DNA of 64,000 nucleotides from Bacteroidales bacterium CF (GCA_000473305.1 CP006772.1:2425805-2489804); one strand, 5' to 3'. Positions 17,616 through 26,191 are shown, counted from the first letter of the stretch. Notes: a model not told the origin generated them from the letters alone. A program made the numbers and translations.

Positions 17616-19075
17616 AGTTCTGTCAATTGATTTTTATCTTGTATCTCTTTGTCATACATGGGACTCAGAAAGATAAATGTCATAAGCGTATACATGATTA
17701 CCCCTGTAGGAAACTGGCCTATAATCTCAAGACTGTAAGAAGCCACATAAAGACCGGCAATACCACAGGTGAATGCTGCAATAATTCCCCTTAACTCTCT
17801 GTCTTTTAATTTAAATAAGACGATAAAACAACCATATCCCAACACTGAGAGTAAAATTACAATATGAAGCAATAATCCGACTATACCCGTTTCCACCCAT
17901 ATCAAAACATACCAGGAATCTGTAGCGATTTCTGCCAGGAATGGATTGGGTCTGTATGTATATGCTCTGCCTCTCGACATACCAACTCCTGCACCAAACG
18001 GCTTATCCACCATATATACTCTAAGTTTCGCCTGATTTTCCACCCTTACTACGAAAGATGCGTCTTCTGTGTCGAAAACAGATCTCATCCTTCGTATATA
18101 TTGATTCCCGTGACCTATATACGTGTATTTAAGAAATACGAACGCCACAAGTACAAGTGCTGCAGTAGGAATAGCGAATTTCAGATTTTTGGAAAGTACC
18201 ACAAAAAGGAAGAGTCCGACAAAAGGGACAGATATTGAACCTCTTGTACCTGAAAGCAGCATACCATAAAAGCAAGCTATAGCGGTTAAAAAATAGAAAA
18301 CCTTTAATGCCTTAGACTTTATAAAGACAGATACAATGATGAATACAACCCCGGAGAATGCTATTCCTGTCCCGAAGTTTGCGGCATCAGTAAAAAAAGA
18401 GAAATATCTTATACCGGAATATATTATGTGTGTAGTTCTTCCCCCTTCCGCAAGCCACCGGGATTCAGCAAAATCAAACCCGAATACTTTTTGTATCAAA
18501 GCCTTAAGCACCGCTGTCAAACAAAGGAGAGCCCATACAAACAGAAGTTTTTTCATGTCTGCGTAACGCCTCATCAATACGGAAACAACAACAGCAGTAA
18601 GAATGAAATATGTACCTAAACCCCTTACGTTAGTAAACCAAGCCACAGGAGATGACATATTCGGGTTAAAAATCTCGAATACAAGATAAAGCAACCAAAT
18701 GAAAGAAATTAAGGTAATCGCATTCATTGAGTTCTTAAACCTTACCTCCGATTTCGGATTGAACTGACTAAGGAGTATTATAGTAATAATCAGAATGAAA
18801 AATATATCCATAGTGATGCCCGGGGGTAGAGCCCTGATATATCTTGATATTCCTGATATGTAATAATTAGTAATAAACAGAATTATAAAACCCAGTTTTG
18901 GATTATTAATTACTACAACTATGAATATCATCGCAATAGGCAGTAAAGATACCAATACACCAAATTCATATCCGATTCTGGTGGTAAGGCGTAAAATAAT
19001 AAGAATGCCAATTACAAGTACTGATGCCACCAACCATTTATTCAGGTTGTCATATATGATATCCCGGAATTTCAC
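17612..19075 (-). CDS. O-antigen ligase/polymerase-like membrane protein (Wzy/WaaL family)
   Basis: 487 residues, about 11-12 membrane helices. The O-antigen ligase-type core is visible: GMLLSGTRGSISVPFVGLFLF, then the long periplasmic loop with PFGAGVGMSRGRAYTYRPNP and a WYVLIWVETGIVGLLLHI helix. In a Wzx/Wzy pathway it would polymerise flipped repeat units. The start is GTG at 19075, with no ATG before the second hydrophobic helix. It lies 8 bases after the co-polymerase gene and overlaps the next glycosyltransferase by 4. Confidence 0.85.
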   Translation of the reverse strand: MKFRDIIYDNLNKWLVASVLVIGILIILRLTTRIGYEFGVLVSLLPIAMIFIVVVINNPKLGFIILFITNYYISGISRYIRALPPGITMDIFFILIITIILLSQFNPKSEVRFKNSMNAITLISFIWLLYLVFEIFNPNMSSPVAWFTNVRGLGTYFILTAVVVSVLMRRYADMKKLLFVWALLCLTAVLKALIQKVFGFDFAESRWLAEGGRTTHIIYSGIRYFSFFTDAANFGTGIAFSGVVFIIVSVFIKSKALKVFYFLTAIACFYGMLLSGTRGSISVPFVGLFLFVVLSKNLKFAIPTAALVLVAFVFLKYTYIGHGNQYIRRMRSVFDTEDASFVVRVENQAKLRVYMVDKPFGAGVGMSRGRAYTYRPNPFLAEIATDSWYVLIWVETGIVGLLLHIVILLSVLGYGCFIVLFKLKDRELRGIIAAFTCGIAGLYVASYSLEIIGQFPTGVIMYTLMTFIFLSPMYDKEIQDKNQLTEL

Positions 19076-19083
19076 GCAATTAA

Positions 19084-21246
19084 CTACCTTGAGGTTAAAC
19101 CTAGCTGAGTCAATTTATATATAAACTGTCTGAACTTTGTTACAGGAGGTAAAAGACCCATAAAGTTTGTTGCAACATCTCTGCTTACATGATTGAGATA
19201 AAGTGTTACAGGTGCACTTTGTGCCTGTTGCTTCAATCTGTCCAGAGCAGTTGCGTCAATCTCCCTCCACACTTTATCAGCTCTGACAACAATAAGATTG
19301 ATTGAAGCTTCCCTTAATAATCCGACAGGAATCGAAGATTCAAGTATCGATTTGTGCTCTACAATTATAATATCTTCATTTGCAAATTCGTATAGTTCAG
19401 AAAATTTGCGTGACAGAATAAATTCTCTCGATTCGGGAGAAATCCCCTCGTGCCATGAGAACAGTTTAACCCTAAGACCTCTCTCTTCCCAATATCTGAC
19501 AAGCTTTTCTGCCAAATAAGATTTTCCGTACTCGCTTCCGGAGCTAATAAAATTAATTATATCCGGTCTCTCTCCTGTATTGAGATACGGGATAAGGGCA
19601 TTTGCAAGATAATTAGTTGCAATTTCCTCATATTGTTTATTGTAACGTCTGTATCTCAACAGGTTTTCTTTAGGGAAAGCTCCAAGGACTTTAGTGTTGG
19701 TTATCCTTTCAGCCCTGGCTTTATCTCGGACTGTCCTGTCAAAAAGTTCCAGAAGTATAAAGAATGCTATTATGAAAACAAAGGTGCCGAAGTAAGTTGA
19801 AAGTACGATAACCTTTCTTGCAGTTGGTATTGGAGATACAGGAAGCAAAGGAGGATTAATCGCCTTAAGGTTGGCAGAACTCATTTGAAGTGTTTTCTGT
19901 CTCATTAAAGCGGCGTTAAGGCTCGTCAACACTGATAAGTATGACTGTTCTGTGAAACTTATATCACGCTCTTTTCTTTTTAACGTTGATCCGATAGGAG
20001 AGTAATAACCATATTCAGATTCGAGGCTTTTCCTTACCTCCTCCATAACTCTTAATTCGGCCGATGCCTTTTCCCTTGTTATTACAGATGATACCCATTG
20101 ATCTACATATGCCGCCGAGGCCACGCCATCTTTTGAATACTTCTGTTCATTAATCATTGCTGTAAATGACCTCAAATCATCTTCTGCAATCTTTTCCTGC
20201 AATTTATACTCATCAAGCAATTTACGGTTAGCAGGAGAGATATTTAATGTATCTGTCTGTAATGATTTAAATCTGACTATTCGAGAACTGATTTCAGAAA
20301 GAGAGTTTAATTTTTGTAAAAATACGGTGTTGTTTTGTATCGCTTTCACCTGACCCTCTATTCTCATCTCAAGCTGTCCGACAGATGTGCTTGCACTGGT
20401 ATAGCGGAGCAATGCATCATAGTACATTAATTCATAGTCCCTTGCAAGCGCTGTGACCTGTTTTGTCTGCTCCTCGTAGTTGATTATCTTCTTATCAACA
20501 TAATAACGTGTTAACGAATCTTCCGACTGCTTGAGTTTTTCACTTAACCTTGCTAGTTCCCTTTTGAAGTACTCCACCACATCATTTGTCTCACCAAACC
20601 TCAGGAGTTTATATTGCTTAACAAATTCCTCGTTGAGAATTACAAGTGTATTATAGGCTATCCCCGGATCATCTGCGGAATATTTAATATCGATCATGTC
20701 GCTGTCAAAAATTCGTTTCACCTCAATATTGCTCAGCGCTGTGAAACTATAGTGGCGGTGATACCAGTTAAACAATCCATATACAAAGTTCTTCGGTGAG
20801 GCTTGCTCATATTTTTTCAGATTGCTGACTGTAGAATCTATCGAACTCTTGTCTATTAAAGTCCTTACCTCCTTTGGAGTTATTCTGAGAAGCTCCTTGT
20901 AGTTGTTTGCCTGAATATAATTGTTGTTTTGGGTAGAGTCGCCGTATATCATATTCTGCGCATACAGCCTCAATGCAACTTCATGAAGAGTGTTTTTTGA
21001 TTTAATGATACTAATAAGGTTATCCATACCATTATTTACACTGCTCCAGTCAATCCGGCCTGGTTCTACTCCCGATTCTATCGTGAATCCAGATGCTATA
21101 CCCGTATAAATTGTAGTGTTGACCTCATAAGTCCTGACCATTTGCCTGGTCTGGTAAACAGCTACCAAAGCTGCAAATGCCGGCAAAAATATGAGCCAGT
21201 ATTTTATCCTGTATAGCAGTTTGATTATCTGAAAAAATATTTCCAT
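19084..21246 (-). CDS. Wzz/Wzc-like polysaccharide co-polymerase with a degenerate BY-kinase domain
   Basis: 720 residues. An N-terminal membrane helix (WLIFLPAFAALVAVYQT), a long coiled-coil periplasmic region and a second helix near 480 (VIVLSTYFGTFVFIIAFFILLEL) form a Wzz topology. A C-terminal cytoplasmic domain starts near 560. Its Walker A matches the BY-kinase form (SSGSEYGKS), but Walker A' lacks the DxD (RVKLFSWHEG) and Walker B has IIIVEHKS instead of a hydrophobic-DxP run. There is no tyrosine cluster at the C-terminus. It probably controls chain length and export but may not be an active kinase. Confidence 0.84.
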   Translation of the reverse strand: MEIFFQIIKLLYRIKYWLIFLPAFAALVAVYQTRQMVRTYEVNTTIYTGIASGFTIESGVEPGRIDWSSVNNGMDNLISIIKSKNTLHEVALRLYAQNMIYGDSTQNNNYIQANNYKELLRITPKEVRTLIDKSSIDSTVSNLKKYEQASPKNFVYGLFNWYHRHYSFTALSNIEVKRIFDSDMIDIKYSADDPGIAYNTLVILNEEFVKQYKLLRFGETNDVVEYFKRELARLSEKLKQSEDSLTRYYVDKKIINYEEQTKQVTALARDYELMYYDALLRYTSASTSVGQLEMRIEGQVKAIQNNTVFLQKLNSLSEISSRIVRFKSLQTDTLNISPANRKLLDEYKLQEKIAEDDLRSFTAMINEQKYSKDGVASAAYVDQWVSSVITREKASAELRVMEEVRKSLESEYGYYSPIGSTLKRKERDISFTEQSYLSVLTSLNAALMRQKTLQMSSANLKAINPPLLPVSPIPTARKVIVLSTYFGTFVFIIAFFILLELFDRTVRDKARAERITNTKVLGAFPKENLLRYRRYNKQYEEIATNYLANALIPYLNTGERPDIINFISSGSEYGKSYLAEKLVRYWEERGLRVKLFSWHEGISPESREFILSRKFSELYEFANEDIIIVEHKSILESSIPVGLLREASINLIVVRADKVWREIDATALDRLKQQAQSAPVTLYLNHVSRDVATNFMGLLPPVTKFRQFIYKLTQLGLTSR

Positions 21247-22001
21247 TATTTATCAAGTAGCTTGGTACACGAAATGATTTCCAATTTTAAAATGGCGACC
21301 TTTAATTCGGATTTTATCTTTCCTATCTGCTGGATTGCCATTACTTGTTGTCCCTTTGCAATTCCCAATGCCGATATATTAATGCTTCCCATTATATAGT
21401 CCTTCTCAGCCATCTCATACTGTGCCTGAGAAAGAGAGTATTGTTCAATTGCACTCTTTAGATTAGCAAGCATCTCCTCAGATTTTACATAAAGCTCTAC
21501 AATCTGCATCTTACGATCCTCATACCAGACCTCTAACTCCTTTTCTGTTTGTTTTACGGTTAGTTTCTGCGCTTTAACCCTATTCCTCTTGTCCACCAGC
21601 TTGTCAAGCGGAAAACGAATCGATGCCCCGGCATTGTACCATATCTGCTCACCCCCGCTATTCTGATAAATCAAGGGATAATTTGCTCCAAGATTGGTGT
21701 AGGAATTCATCCCGACAACGCCATATTGATATGTACCGAAGAAATCCACAAACTGATACCAGCTTCGTTTTTCCGTCAACAATTTCCTGTTAAGCTCCTC
21801 TATTTTTAAAGTATAAAGATCCCATGACGGCCCCTTCTTTGCATTTTCAAATAATAGATCTAAAGGAGGGAGCGCAAAACTCAAAAGAACATCATTAGTG
21901 TCAACATCACTTTTGGTTGAGGGAATCTGTGCGTTGGCATTCATAGTCAACACAAAAACAGAAAACAATATGATCAGGGTTCTTCTCATACTTTCAGACA
22001 T
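21246..22001 (-). CDS. Half-length TolC-like outer membrane protein of the polysaccharide locus
   Basis: 251 residues from the ATG at 22001; a TTG further up (22016) and an ATG at 21989 are alternatives. A signal peptide (TLIILFSVFVLTMNANAQ) precedes a single TolC-type repeat. It has the strand/turn region YQYGVVGMNSYTNL and WYNAGASIRFPLDKLVDKRNR, then a long amphipathic helical hairpin. Canonical TolC proteins carry two such repeats in over 400 residues, so this is about half of one. It overlaps the sugar transferase by 8 bases and the co-polymerase by 1. It may assemble as a larger oligomer in glycan export. Confidence 0.74.
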   Translation of the reverse strand: MSESMRRTLIILFSVFVLTMNANAQIPSTKSDVDTNDVLLSFALPPLDLLFENAKKGPSWDLYTLKIEELNRKLLTEKRSWYQFVDFFGTYQYGVVGMNSYTNLGANYPLIYQNSGGEQIWYNAGASIRFPLDKLVDKRNRVKAQKLTVKQTEKELEVWYEDRKMQIVELYVKSEEMLANLKSAIEQYSLSQAQYEMAEKDYIMGSINISALGIAKGQQVMAIQQIGKIKSELKVAILKLEIISCTKLLDK

Positions 22002-23154
22002 TTTCTTTTTGTACAAATGCTGTGAATGTTTTTAACAAAATCTTCATATCCATCCAAAAGTTATAATTATTGGCGTAATATATATCCAACTGTTTACGTT
22101 CCTCAGGAGATAATTTACCAGAATCTCCCCTCTTCTCAACTTGCCATAGACCTGTAAGGCCCGAAGGAGCAAGAAATCTGTCTATATATTGATCGGATGT
22201 CAGCTGTTCCGCCTCATATAGCGGCAGCGGTCTGTTACCCACAATAGACATATCACCTTTAAGGATATTAATCAACTGAGGCAACTCGTCAATACTGTAT
22301 TTTCTAAGGAATCTTCCAACTTTTGTTATCCTTGGGTCATTCTCGTATTTTACAAAATTGTTCCTCTGTTTGTTTGACTTGTCTCTCATAAATGTAGCCT
22401 CGGAAATTACCTCATCATCAGAGACAAAGAGTACCTGATTTGACTTTTCGATTATAGGAATCTGGTTTGCATTGTAGAAATCGTATTCCGTATTCGCCTC
22501 GATATCACAGTATTGATTTGTTCCTAAAAGCTCCCGAAGTCTTTTATCCGCATCACTGTACATTGAGCGGAATTTGTAAAAATCGAACACAGTATAATTG
22601 CTTCCGACTCTTTTCGATTTGTACATTGCCGGCCCCTTACTTTCAACCTTTATGAGAATAATTATAATTATAACAAATGGCAATAAAACTACAATCGCAA
22701 GCGATGCAAAAATAATATCGAACAATCTTTTCCATAAAGGTGCCTCGTATGTACCCAGGGATCCCTTCTCTACAAGTGAGGCAAGGATGAGAGACTGATT
22801 CCTGTCGACAAATTCAATACCATTGAGCAGCCTGGCTTTAGGAATATCAGTATGCGAAGTATCGTTGACGCCTGCTTTTTGGTAATGAGACAACTCCTCT
22901 CTGTCTATTGTTTTAAAGACCAGTACGATATAAGCTTTAGGAAAACTTTTCTTAAGAAGTTCTATGCGAGGGGCATCAACTTTTAAAATATCCTTTTGGT
23001 AAAGAATCATCAAAGGAGATTCTCCGCAATTTTCAGATATGGATCTGATAGCTTCCGCATGATCCCTGGCAGTAACTAATGTACCATCCAGAAATGAAGA
23101 GAAGCGTTTTATTGTCGCCTCGTCGTTTCCTACATATATAGTGTAAACACTCAC
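21994..23154 (-). CDS. Initiating sugar transferase (phosphoglycosyl transferase) with N-terminal pseudo-receiver domain
   Basis: 386 residues from GTG at 23154. Residues 1-115 resemble a response-regulator receiver (strands LMILYQ, AYIVLVF, then KAGVNDTSHTD), but the phosphoacceptor Asp position in LMILYQ is Gln. A membrane helix near 150 leads into the bacterial sugar transferase domain (KRVGSNYTVFDFYKFRSM, YSIDELPQLINILKGDMSIVGNRP, APSGLTGLWQV). An insertion of about 65 residues splits the catalytic region after FRSM. It should load the first sugar-phosphate onto undecaprenyl phosphate. It overlaps the free-standing receiver gene by 4 bases. Confidence 0.88.
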   Translation of the reverse strand: MSVYTIYVGNDEATIKRFSSFLDGTLVTARDHAEAIRSISENCGESPLMILYQKDILKVDAPRIELLKKSFPKAYIVLVFKTIDREELSHYQKAGVNDTSHTDIPKARLLNGIEFVDRNQSLILASLVEKGSLGTYEAPLWKRLFDIIFASLAIVVLLPFVIIIIILIKVESKGPAMYKSKRVGSNYTVFDFYKFRSMYSDADKRLRELLGTNQYCDIEANTEYDFYNANQIPIIEKSNQVLFVSDDEVISEATFMRDKSNKQRNNFVKYENDPRITKVGRFLRKYSIDELPQLINILKGDMSIVGNRPLPLYEAEQLTSDQYIDRFLAPSGLTGLWQVEKRGDSGKLSPEERKQLDIYYANNYNFWMDMKILLKTFTAFVQKENV

Positions 23155-23516
23155 GAAATAATCTTTTTTAACCTGACCTTCAACTCCATGGGATTGAAAG
23201 GCTTTGATATATAATCGTCAGCACCCTTCTCCAACAGTGCAATCTTCTGAGATGTACTATCTTCACTTGAAAGAATTACAAAAGGGATAGACTTAAACAG
23301 GTCATTCTTTTTAAGATAGTCAAGAAACTCAGCGCCGGTCATGTTTGGCATATATATGTCTGAAATAATAAGATCCGGGATATTTCCGTCCTGAAGCCAT
23401 GCTATTGCCTTAATAGGATCTTCAAAATACACACAATCAAACAATTCAGCAATATAAACTTGTATAACTTTGGCTATAGTGGATTTGTCATCAACAATCA
23501 ATACTCGCTTTTTCAC
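23151..23516 (-). CDS. Single-domain response regulator (receiver only)
   Basis: 121 residues from GTG at 23516. All receiver landmarks are present: acidic pair in VLIVDDKS, phosphoacceptor Asp in DLIISDIYMPNMTG, switch Ser in FVILSSED and Lys in DDYISKPFNP. There is no output domain. It is the first gene of the polysaccharide operon and is coupled (GTGA) to the sugar transferase that carries a pseudo-receiver. A phosphorylation-dependent contact with that enzyme is an attractive inference. No kinase is adjacent; the nearest is at 33191-34324. Confidence 0.9.
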   Translation of the reverse strand: MKKRVLIVDDKSTIAKVIQVYIAELFDCVYFEDPIKAIAWLQDGNIPDLIISDIYMPNMTGAEFLDYLKKNDLFKSIPFVILSSEDSTSQKIALLEKGADDYISKPFNPMELKVRLKKIIS

Positions 23517-23581
23517 AGTTTCTGGGGTTAAAGTTTAAATACAACTTACACTAATATAATTATGTAAAAATAATAAAATTA

Positions 23582-23612
23582 TTTGAGAGTATATTTAATC
23601 TTAATAGCTTTG
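23582..23612 (+). promoter_or_regulatory. Promoter of the endonuclease/exonuclease/phosphatase gene
   Basis: TTTG at 23582-23585, a 19-bp spacer, and TAGCTTTG at 23605-23612 match the Bacteroidota consensus. The expected transcript would start about 12 bases before the ATG at 23631. Confidence 0.65.
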
Positions 23613-23630
23613 TTAGCAAAACATGGATAA

Positions 23631-24671
23631 ATGGAGCATTGCACAGTTAGAAAACCTTTTTTTTGCATCATGATTCTTGCATCAATGGTTGTACTGATCT
23701 TTGCCATTATGGGTTTTTTAGCAGCGAGAGTAAATCCAAATGATAACACTATTTTCCTTTATGCGGCTCTCGGTCTTCCCTTTACAATTTTATTCGCCCT
23801 TATCCTTGTTATATTTTTTGCATTCAAGAGAAGCTTCTATTTTCTAATATCCTTTTTTGCAATAATTATAAACTTTCAATTTATAACATACAACTTCAGT
23901 CTCGGTAGAATTTTTAATGGGAATCCATCTGTTGAAAGCCACAAAATAAAGGTTGCAACCTATAATGTTCACAGCTTTAATTTCCGGAAGGAATATATAC
24001 CAATTAACGATATTGCCGATTACATAAGCAATGAGAAAGTAGATATACTTTGCATGCAGGAGTATACACCAAATTTGTACAGTGATGAAGAGACCCGTAA
24101 TGCATTCGGAAATTTTGATGATATGGCTTTACGGAAATCCAGCATGAATGAGATAGGTCTTGTCATTTATAGCAAGTTTCCAATCATGGCAAGCGGCATT
24201 CTCAGATTTCACGACTCCGCCAACGGAGCCGTTTGGGCAGATGTATCCATCTCCGGAAACAAAACCATAAGGGTTATTAATGTGCACATGCAAACCACCG
24301 GGTTGAAAAATGTGCTCCACCTTGGCATACTTGGCTCTGCAATGAATCTTACAGACAATGCAAAGATCCGCGCAAGCCAGGTTCAATTGGTAAGGAATCT
24401 TATAGACACAACAAAACATCCTGTAATATTGGCGGGAGATTTCAACGATCTACCTTCAACATATACCTTCAGAACTCTGAAAGGCGAATTAAGAGATGGA
24501 TTTATTTACGGGGGACTCGGGACAGCCGGAACTTATAAAGGCAAGCTCAGCTTTCTCAGAATCGATAATATACTAAGTTCCAAATCAATAAAATGCATCA
24601 AATACTACTCAGACAAAAAAGAGTGGAGTGACCACAATCCGGTCATTTCCGAATTTGCAATTAAAGACTGA
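23631..24671 (+). CDS. Membrane-anchored endonuclease/exonuclease/phosphatase family protein
   Basis: 346 residues. Three hydrophobic segments occupy about 1-95, then an EEP catalytic domain: KVATYNVHSFNF, the metal-binding Glu in ILCMQEY, INVHMQTTG, VILAGDFNDLP and a final WSDHNPVISEF with the catalytic Asp-His pair. Such Bacteroidota proteins are anchored in the membrane and cleave phosphodiesters, but the substrate (nucleic acid, lipid headgroup or sugar phosphate) is not determined. It is a single-gene unit divergent from the polysaccharide operon. Confidence 0.87.
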   Translation: MEHCTVRKPFFCIMILASMVVLIFAIMGFLAARVNPNDNTIFLYAALGLPFTILFALILVIFFAFKRSFYFLISFFAIIINFQFITYNFSLGRIFNGNPSVESHKIKVATYNVHSFNFRKEYIPINDIADYISNEKVDILCMQEYTPNLYSDEETRNAFGNFDDMALRKSSMNEIGLVIYSKFPIMASGILRFHDSANGAVWADVSISGNKTIRVINVHMQTTGLKNVLHLGILGSAMNLTDNAKIRASQVQLVRNLIDTTKHPVILAGDFNDLPSTYTFRTLKGELRDGFIYGGLGTAGTYKGKLSFLRIDNILSSKSIKCIKYYSDKKEWSDHNPVISEFAIKD

Positions 24672-24728
24672 AGCACATAAGTCGGTGTAATATTTCTTTA
24701 CTTTTTGTAAATTTTTTCTTTACATTTT

Positions 24729-24759
24729 TTTGGAGGTGTAAAATTTTTTTCTATCTTTG
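24729..24759 (+). promoter_or_regulatory. Promoter of the first DUF4402 gene
   Basis: TTTG at 24729-24732, a 19-bp spacer and TATCTTTG at 24752-24759 form a strong match to the Bacteroidota consensus, 19 bp before the ATG at 24779. Confidence 0.7.
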
Positions 24760-24778
24760 TTTACAGAAAGTAACGGAT

Positions 24779-25216
24779 ATGAAAATTCTCACTATAGCAG
24801 CCATAGCAACTTTAGCCATACTGATGTCGGCTTTGGTTACCCTGTCAGCTCAAAACACGGTTGTAGGACATGTGTCTGCAGAAATAGTGGAAGCAGCAAG
24901 CGTATCATCCAATTCCGTAATAAGTCACACAATCAGCAGTCAATCACCAGAGCAGGCAGATTTAAGTCTCGGTAATATCAGTGTCAAATCGAGCAATTCT
25001 GCAAGTTATGATGTCGTCATAAAACCTGCAACCGTTTCAACAGAGAATGGTAATAGCTTCAAAGTAAGTCCGACAGCAGAAAATCAGTATATTTCACAGG
25101 CCACTGCAACAAATGGAAACCGGACTCTCGCACTCCGCGGGAACGTTGATTTTTCCAACACCCCCGCAGCCGGTGAATATAAGGGATCATACACAGTAAT
25201 TTTTGCATATAATTAA
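24779..25216 (+). CDS. DUF4402-type pilin-like subunit (subunit A)
   Basis: 145 residues with a Sec signal peptide ending in LSAQ. The mature part is a beta-sandwich-type DUF4402 protein: an N-terminal strand VVGHVSAEIVEAASV, a middle LSLGNISVK and a terminal AGEYKGSYTVIFAYN. The ending GxYxGxYTV-aromatic-x-Y-N is shared with the other three small proteins here and resembles the C-terminal strand of spore-coat-U-type pilins. It has its own strong promoter and is followed by a terminator, so it is probably expressed separately from the rest. Subunit function is inferred from the chaperone and usher genes nearby. Confidence 0.7.
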   Translation: MKILTIAAIATLAILMSALVTLSAQNTVVGHVSAEIVEAASVSSNSVISHTISSQSPEQADLSLGNISVKSSNSASYDVVIKPATVSTENGNSFKVSPTAENQYISQATATNGNRTLALRGNVDFSNTPAAGEYKGSYTVIFAYN

Positions 25217-25247
25217 TAAATAGCTAATTTTTAGGTTAAGACCAGAG

Positions 25248-25279
25248 GGATGACGGGAAAAGCGTCATCCTTTTTTTTT
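25248..25279 (+). terminator. Intrinsic terminator after DUF4402 subunit A
   Basis: An 8-bp perfect stem GGATGACG/CGTCATCC with a 7-base loop is followed by nine T residues. This is the clearest terminator in the window. Confidence 0.85.
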
Positions 25280-25474
25280 GCTCATTTTTGAAGTGTTGTC
25301 ATTGTTTGATTTTTTTACACTTTGTAAAACAAAATCTTTCGCCTCTGATCCGGGAGGTCTCAATAGAAAAAGTTTTCCAAAAAAAATAAACATTTTTATT
25401 TATCTGTTTTTCTGTGCTTTACAAGACTTCAATTCCGACTTCTTAACCCGTTTGAAAATTTTCTTCAAGTCTGG

Positions 25475-25490
25475 TGGCACACTTTCTGTT
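25475..25490 (+). promoter_or_regulatory. Weak sigma-54 promoter candidate before DUF4402 subunit B
   Basis: TGGCAC at 25475 is a perfect -24 element; at the right spacing the -12 block reads CTGTT instead of TTGCW, so the invariant GC is GT. It gains interest only because an NtrC-type activator gene lies just beyond the usher and no ordinary promoter is visible for this gene. Confidence 0.25.
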
Positions 25491-25512
25491 TTAATATAGG
25501 ACGTGGCAGGGG

Positions 25513-25619
25513 GGAGTGATGAGTGAAGAGAGAAAAGTGATAAGGGATGAGTGAAAAGAGAAAAGGGAAAAGTTATAAGTGATGAGTGAAAAGTGAGGGG
25601 GAAAAATAAAAGTGAATAA
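25513..25619. repeat. Purine-rich imperfect repeats of the AGTGA(T/A)GAGTGAAAAG type
   Basis: Several imperfect copies of AGTGATGAGTGAAAAG and shorter GTGAAAAG units follow one another on the plus strand. A very similar word occurs three times within mutS2 (53365-53420, minus strand). It looks like a member of a dispersed short-repeat family. Its place just upstream of subunit B may affect transcript structure. Confidence 0.6.
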
Positions 25620-25659
25620 TGAACATTAACAAATAATAAAAATTAAAAAATCAAAAATC

Positions 25660-26169
25660 ATGAAAACAAGAATTTTTACATTAGCTATCGCAATCTTAGG
25701 ATTTACATCAGCATCTTTTGCTCAGTCAAGTGCAACTGCAGAAGCAAGTGCTACACTTCTTACTCCACTATCAATCAATAAAGATGCTAATCTCAACTTC
25801 GGAACAATTGCTTCAAGCGCCACCGCTGGAACAGCTACCATCGAAGCATCAGCAGCTGGAACACGGGGTAATACAGGCGGAGTTGCTTTACTTACTGGTG
25901 GTACAACAGGAGCGGCTAAATTTACTGTTACCGGCGCACAAGGCCAGGAGTACAAGATGGTAGATCGTCCTCAATCTATTCAACTAGGTGGATCAGGTTT
26001 GCCTAATCTCACTCTTAACTTATTATATAACCTCAACGCAACAGATAATACTTTTTCTGGTGGAACAAGTACAATCTATGTTGGTGGCACTCTTGAAGTT
26101 CCTGCAGGGACCATAGCTGGAACATATACCAACACCACAGACCTTAAAATTACTGTAGCCTACGAATAA
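25660..26169 (+). CDS. DUF4402-type pilin-like subunit (subunit B, probable major subunit)
   Basis: 169 residues. A signal peptide ends in SFAQ. The mature protein is rich in Ala, Thr and Gly, starts with alternating small and hydrophobic residues (SATAEASATLLTPLSI), and then has the DUF4402 NLNFGTI motif. It ends GTYTNTTDLKITVAYE. An A-rich leader precedes the ATG, and a terminator hairpin follows the gene, so it is likely made in excess over the downstream chaperone and usher. That pattern fits a major fimbrial subunit. Function is by analogy with chaperone-usher systems and has not been shown for this family in Bacteroidota. Confidence 0.76.
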   Translation: MKTRIFTLAIAILGFTSASFAQSSATAEASATLLTPLSINKDANLNFGTIASSATAGTATIEASAAGTRGNTGGVALLTGGTTGAAKFTVTGAQGQEYKMVDRPQSIQLGGSGLPNLTLNLLYNLNATDNTFSGGTSTIYVGGTLEVPAGTIAGTYTNTTDLKITVAYE

Positions 26170-26191
26170 TAAACACCTTATACAAATAAGA

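Larger units (their letters stand above)
25280..25659 (+). other. 380-bp gene-free region upstream of DUF4402 subunit B
   Basis: No credible gene: the 73-codon frame at 25278-25499 has no ribosome site and a low-complexity product. The region contains a perfect TGGCAC block at 25475 (possible sigma-54 site), a 107-bp purine-rich repeat tract at 25513-25619, and a short A-rich leader before the ATG at 25660. It probably holds the promoter of the main subunit gene, but no TTTG/TAnnTTTG pair was found. Confidence 0.6.

Noticed and set aside
25278-25499. 73-codon plus-strand frame before subunit B
   Set aside because: Starts in the terminator, has no ribosome site, and gives a low-complexity product.
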